This document shows positions 7,058 to 9,672 of a stretch of DNA of 9,672 nt, in pieces. Under the pieces are notes generated by a model, which saw nothing but the letters and a program-made list of their open reading frames with translations, ran no database searches and was not told the DNA's origin. The translations under genes and the position numbers were made by a program. Positions within the stretch are counted from its first letter, which is position 1. Every line of letters begins with the position of its first letter. The stretch is from JBAXGW01 sp037139195 (GTDB lineage Bacteria > Bacteroidota > Bacteroidia > Bacteroidales > JAHJDW01), in NCBI GenBank assembly GCA_037139195.1, contig JBAXGW010000105.1, forward strand, positions 1-9,672, read 5' to 3'.

Positions 7058-7088
7058 TAAAGTTAGCAAAATTCAACAACTGTTTCAA
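7058..7088 (-). promoter_or_regulatory. Promoter-like sequence for the small membrane-peptide unit
   Basis: On the minus strand TTG (7086-7088) is followed by 20 nt and TAACTTTA (7058-7065), one base off TAnnTTTG. Predicted start near 7055 gives a leader of about 40 nt to the ATG at 7013. It lies after the TonB receptor gene stop, so the small unit can be transcribed independently of that gene. Confidence 0.45.
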
Positions 7089-7158
7089 TGCCCAATAAGG
7101 CAAGTGCACTTTTGAAAAAGGTAACGGTATGTTTTATTAAGGTAAGTGTTTATATTGT

Positions 7159-9543
7159 TTAAAATTCAATAATTATTCCTAATGTTGGCAATATTGTTCC
7201 ATTTACATTTGGTATTGTTTTTAGCAAATATCTATTGGGGTCATTAGGATCAATCATAGCTTGACCATTGGCATCAGTAGCACGAGTAATATAATCCGCA
7301 TTTTTAACTTTGTAGTTATAAACGTTTTGAATATCAATATACATATTTAATGTCCATTTCGATAGATAATACACTTTATCTAATCTAATATCCATTTGAT
7401 GAGCTGATTTTGTTCTAAACTTATTGAATTGCGAATAATCAAGATATGCAGCACCTTGAGCATCCCAAGCAGCAATAATACTCGATTTATTCAGGTCATA
7501 AGGAGTATAAGGTGAGCCACCTAAATAGCGCCACTTAACACCAAATTGCCAATTTTTCTTGAAAGTTTTAGACGCAGTTAGATTTATAATATTTCTATTA
7601 TCCCAAGCCGAAGGAATATATTTAATAGAATTGTTTTGAAATAAGCTTCTTACATACGTATACGAAAGAATAAATTTCAATCCATTTTTCATTTGTGCTC
7701 TTGCCAATAGTTCAAGTCCATAAGCTTTACCTTTAGAGGTGGAAGTAACTTCCTCGTCGCCAAAAGAACCAAAATCGGTGCCTTTGCTTGCAATTGCAAT
7801 TGAATCTTTAACAGAAAAAGGATAATTTGAATAATCTTTATAAAAACCTTCGATAGTAATTATTGAATAATCCATTGGTTTAAATTCAAGACCAGCAACA
7901 TAATGTATTACCGAAATATATTTTAAATTATTTTGCTTATTTATTAATATTCCAGCATTGTCTTTATAACCAAGAGTTGTGTAAGGAGCAAGTTGCATGT
8001 ATCTTCCAATACTTGCATTAGCAGATATTTTAGGGGCTAAATACATAGATGCAGAAAGACTGGGCGAAATTTGTTTTAGCATATTACTCATACTTGCAGA
8101 ATAGTTGTTTGCATCTGAACGAATTCCAAATGAAAGGCTGTATTTATCATCAAAAAACGATCTTGAAATTTGTCCAAATCCATTCCATTTAAACAAGTTA
8201 AGAGATGTAGAATAATTGATAGTAAAAGGAGCATTGTTAACAAACGTTTTTCTAAAAGTAGTATTGGCGTATTCAGCATATTCAGCACCAGCACCTATAA
8301 CAACATTAAATCCATTTTTAATTTTATGATTTTCAAATCGAAATTTATTTTCTATTTCATCCGATTTGTAATCAAAGGTTTTCAGTGTATCAATTTCTAT
8401 ATTTTGATAATATTTATACGACTTATTTCTGAGCATATTTCGGCTTAAAATCCAAACATCATAGCTGTTATCTCTAAAATGTTTATAGACAAAACCATTT
8501 GTATAATTCCATTGCTCATTTACAGGAATATAACTCAGTATGTATTTTTGTGCATCCGTAGAATCAGCCGTTAAATTTAATTTAAATTGGTCAATAGCAC
8601 CTAATCCAATAAACGAAATTTCGTTTTTTGCATTAATTTTAGTTTTCGATTTAAATTGAAAATCATTGTAAGTAGGTAAAAAAGGCAATCCTAAAGCCGA
8701 AAAAAGAAATTGAAGATAGGAGCGGCGAGCCGAAAAAATAATGCTTGTTTTTTTTGAGACAGGTCCGTTTGCAGTAATAGCTAGGTCAGAAGCTCCTAAA
8801 GTGGCTTTGTATTGCATTTTTTCTTTGTTCCCATCAATTAACTTAATATCGAGAATTGAACTAAGGGAGTTGCCTTTATTTGCAGGGAATGATCCCGAAT
8901 AAAAATCAACATCGCGAATAAAATCAGTATTTATAATTCCAACTGGACCACCAGATGACCCTTGAGTAGCAAAATGATTGATATTTGGAATTTCAACTTC
9001 ATCTAAATAAAAACGATTTTCGAAAGAACCACCGCCTCTAACAATAATATCATTTCTATAAGAAACAGAAGAAGCAACACCAGGTAAAACTTGAATAACT
9101 TTAGAAATATCTCTATTTCCGCCAGGACTTTTCTCAATTTCAGAAATTTCTAACCTTCGCATAGAAACGGGACTTTCAATTTTTTTTTCAAAAGGGGTAG
9201 TTTTTATTAAAACCTCATTTAAGTGAATTTGATCCTCTCTTAGTATAATGTCAATATTAGTTATTTTAGCATTAGTAACTAAAAATGATTCAGTTATTTT
9301 TTTTTCGTATCCAATGGAAGAAGCCTCAAGTTTAATATAACCAGGATTTATTCCAGTGAAAGTAAAAAAACCATCAACGTCAGAGGTTGTTCCAATAGTT
9401 GTTCCGTAAATAATAATATTTGTAAAAGGTAAAGGCACATTGTTCTTTTCGTCAATTACCCGTCCTTTTATTATTCCTTTTTGCCCCAAAGAAAGCATTG
9501 GGAATAATAATAGAAGTATTGCAGTTATATATATAGGTTTCAT
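7159..9543 (-). CDS. TonB-dependent outer-membrane receptor with carboxypeptidase-regulatory-like domain
   Basis: A 794-residue outer-membrane beta-barrel transporter, energised by TonB, that imports an unidentified substrate. Residues 1-20 are a signal peptide (MKPIYITAI, a leucine run, cleavage probably after SLG). Residues about 22-101 form the carboxypeptidase-regulatory-like beta domain (IKGRVIDEKNNVPLPFTNIIIYG, DVDGFFTF). The plug follows at about 125-235 with VIQVLPGVASS (149-159), RNDIIVRGGG (163-172) and FYLDEVEIP (178-186). The remainder is the barrel, rich in alternating aromatic strands and ending in a terminal phenylalanine (GIIIEF), as expected for barrel assembly. The frame extends upstream to 9594, but those 17 residues precede the signal peptide and overlap the promoter, so ATG 9543 is chosen. 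It is shorter than SusC proteins and has no SusD partner in the window, so glycan uptake is not implied; iron chelates, cofactors or peptides are possible. Confidence 0.92.
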   Translation of the reverse strand: MKPIYITAILLLLFPMLSLGQKGIIKGRVIDEKNNVPLPFTNIIIYGTTIGTTSDVDGFFTFTGINPGYIKLEASSIGYEKKITESFLVTNAKITNIDIILREDQIHLNEVLIKTTPFEKKIESPVSMRRLEISEIEKSPGGNRDISKVIQVLPGVASSVSYRNDIIVRGGGSFENRFYLDEVEIPNINHFATQGSSGGPVGIINTDFIRDVDFYSGSFPANKGNSLSSILDIKLIDGNKEKMQYKATLGASDLAITANGPVSKKTSIIFSARRSYLQFLFSALGLPFLPTYNDFQFKSKTKINAKNEISFIGLGAIDQFKLNLTADSTDAQKYILSYIPVNEQWNYTNGFVYKHFRDNSYDVWILSRNMLRNKSYKYYQNIEIDTLKTFDYKSDEIENKFRFENHKIKNGFNVVIGAGAEYAEYANTTFRKTFVNNAPFTINYSTSLNLFKWNGFGQISRSFFDDKYSLSFGIRSDANNYSASMSNMLKQISPSLSASMYLAPKISANASIGRYMQLAPYTTLGYKDNAGILINKQNNLKYISVIHYVAGLEFKPMDYSIITIEGFYKDYSNYPFSVKDSIAIASKGTDFGSFGDEEVTSTSKGKAYGLELLARAQMKNGLKFILSYTYVRSLFQNNSIKYIPSAWDNRNIINLTASKTFKKNWQFGVKWRYLGGSPYTPYDLNKSSIIAAWDAQGAAYLDYSQFNKFRTKSAHQMDIRLDKVYYLSKWTLNMYIDIQNVYNYKVKNADYITRATDANGQAMIDPNDPNRYLLKTIPNVNGTILPTLGIIIEF

Positions 9544-9557
9544 ATCTAATTTTCTTC

Positions 9558-9588
9558 TAAATATAATATTATTTAGAACGTTTTCAAA
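9558..9588 (-). promoter_or_regulatory. Promoter of the TonB receptor gene
   Basis: On the minus strand TTTG (9585-9588) is followed by 19 nt and TATATTTA (9558-9565), one base from the TAnnTTTG consensus. Transcription would begin near 9555, about 12 nt before the ATG at 9543. This short leader excludes the upstream ATG at 9594 as a start. No Fur-like or other operator is evident. Confidence 0.5.
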
Positions 9589-9618
9589 TAGCATTGTAAT
9601 ATTTTTTTAAAAAAGGAC

Positions 9619-9649
9619 AAAAAAAAACCTCGAACATAAGTTCGAGGTT
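9619..9649 (-). terminator. Rho-independent terminator of a minus-strand gene beyond the right edge
   Basis: AACCTCGAAC (9626-9635) and GTTCGAGGTT (9640-9649) form a perfect 10-bp stem with the loop ATAA. On the minus strand it runs into nine T residues (9619-9627, overlapping the stem by two). Orientation shows that a leftward-transcribed gene or RNA ends just outside the window, and that the TonB receptor starts its own transcript. Confidence 0.85.
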
Positions 9650-9672
9650 AAAAAATTAGGCGACGACATACT

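Noticed and set aside
7102..7111. Palindrome AAGTGCACTT upstream of the small membrane-peptide promoter
   Set aside because: Ten-base palindromes are expected several times by chance in a window of this size, and nothing else supports an operator here.
8088..8448. Small frames on both strands inside the TonB receptor gene
   Set aside because: They lie within a continuous, well-supported receptor gene and have no independent start signals or domains.

Overview
The window looks like chromosomal DNA from a member of the Bacteroidota. It is AT-rich. One gene encodes an outer-membrane TonB-dependent receptor with the N-terminal carboxypeptidase-regulatory-like domain typical of that phylum. No gene start has a clear Shine-Dalgarno sequence, and three genes are preceded by sequences fitting the Bacteroidota sigma factor pattern TTTG or TTG, then 19-20 nt, then TAnnTTTG or TAnnTTTA. 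I cannot place it to genus.

Left part (1 to about 4730): a restriction-modification (R-M) module on the minus strand, bracketed by non-coding repeats. The upstream gene (3321-4550) fuses an XRE-type helix-turn-helix to a beta-class DNA adenine methyltransferase. It overlaps by 14 bp a 966-residue type IIG-like protein (434-3334) that carries a PD-(D/E)XK nuclease motif, an adenine methyltransferase core and a C-terminal region likely to recognise DNA. The promoter in front of the HTH-methyltransferase gene is overlapped by a TTGCCAA-ATA-TTGGCAA inverted repeat, a good candidate for an autoregulatory operator. Outside the genes lie three copies of a stem-loop repeat (6-69, 354-421, 4661-4722) in the same orientation. 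Their loops are all 24 nt, two mismatches are conserved, and the outer stem shows compensatory changes. A second, longer inverted repeat (156-280) resembles an integron attC site in layout. The R-M genes thus look like cargo of a repeat-bounded, possibly mobile unit, but no recombinase is present in the window.

Middle (4730-6832): about 470 bp of non-coding DNA with some inverted repeats, then a complete adenine deaminase gene (ade) on the plus strand, ordinary purine salvage.

Right part (6833-9672): a tiny minus-strand transcription unit (promoter 7058-7088, 28-codon membrane-peptide ORF 6927-7013, terminator 6863-6889), then a complete TonB-dependent receptor gene on the minus strand (7159-9543) with its own promoter. 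At the right edge is the terminator of a minus-strand gene lying outside the window. The start codons of the R-M leader gene, ade and the TonB receptor are each better placed at an internal ATG than at the longest possible start.
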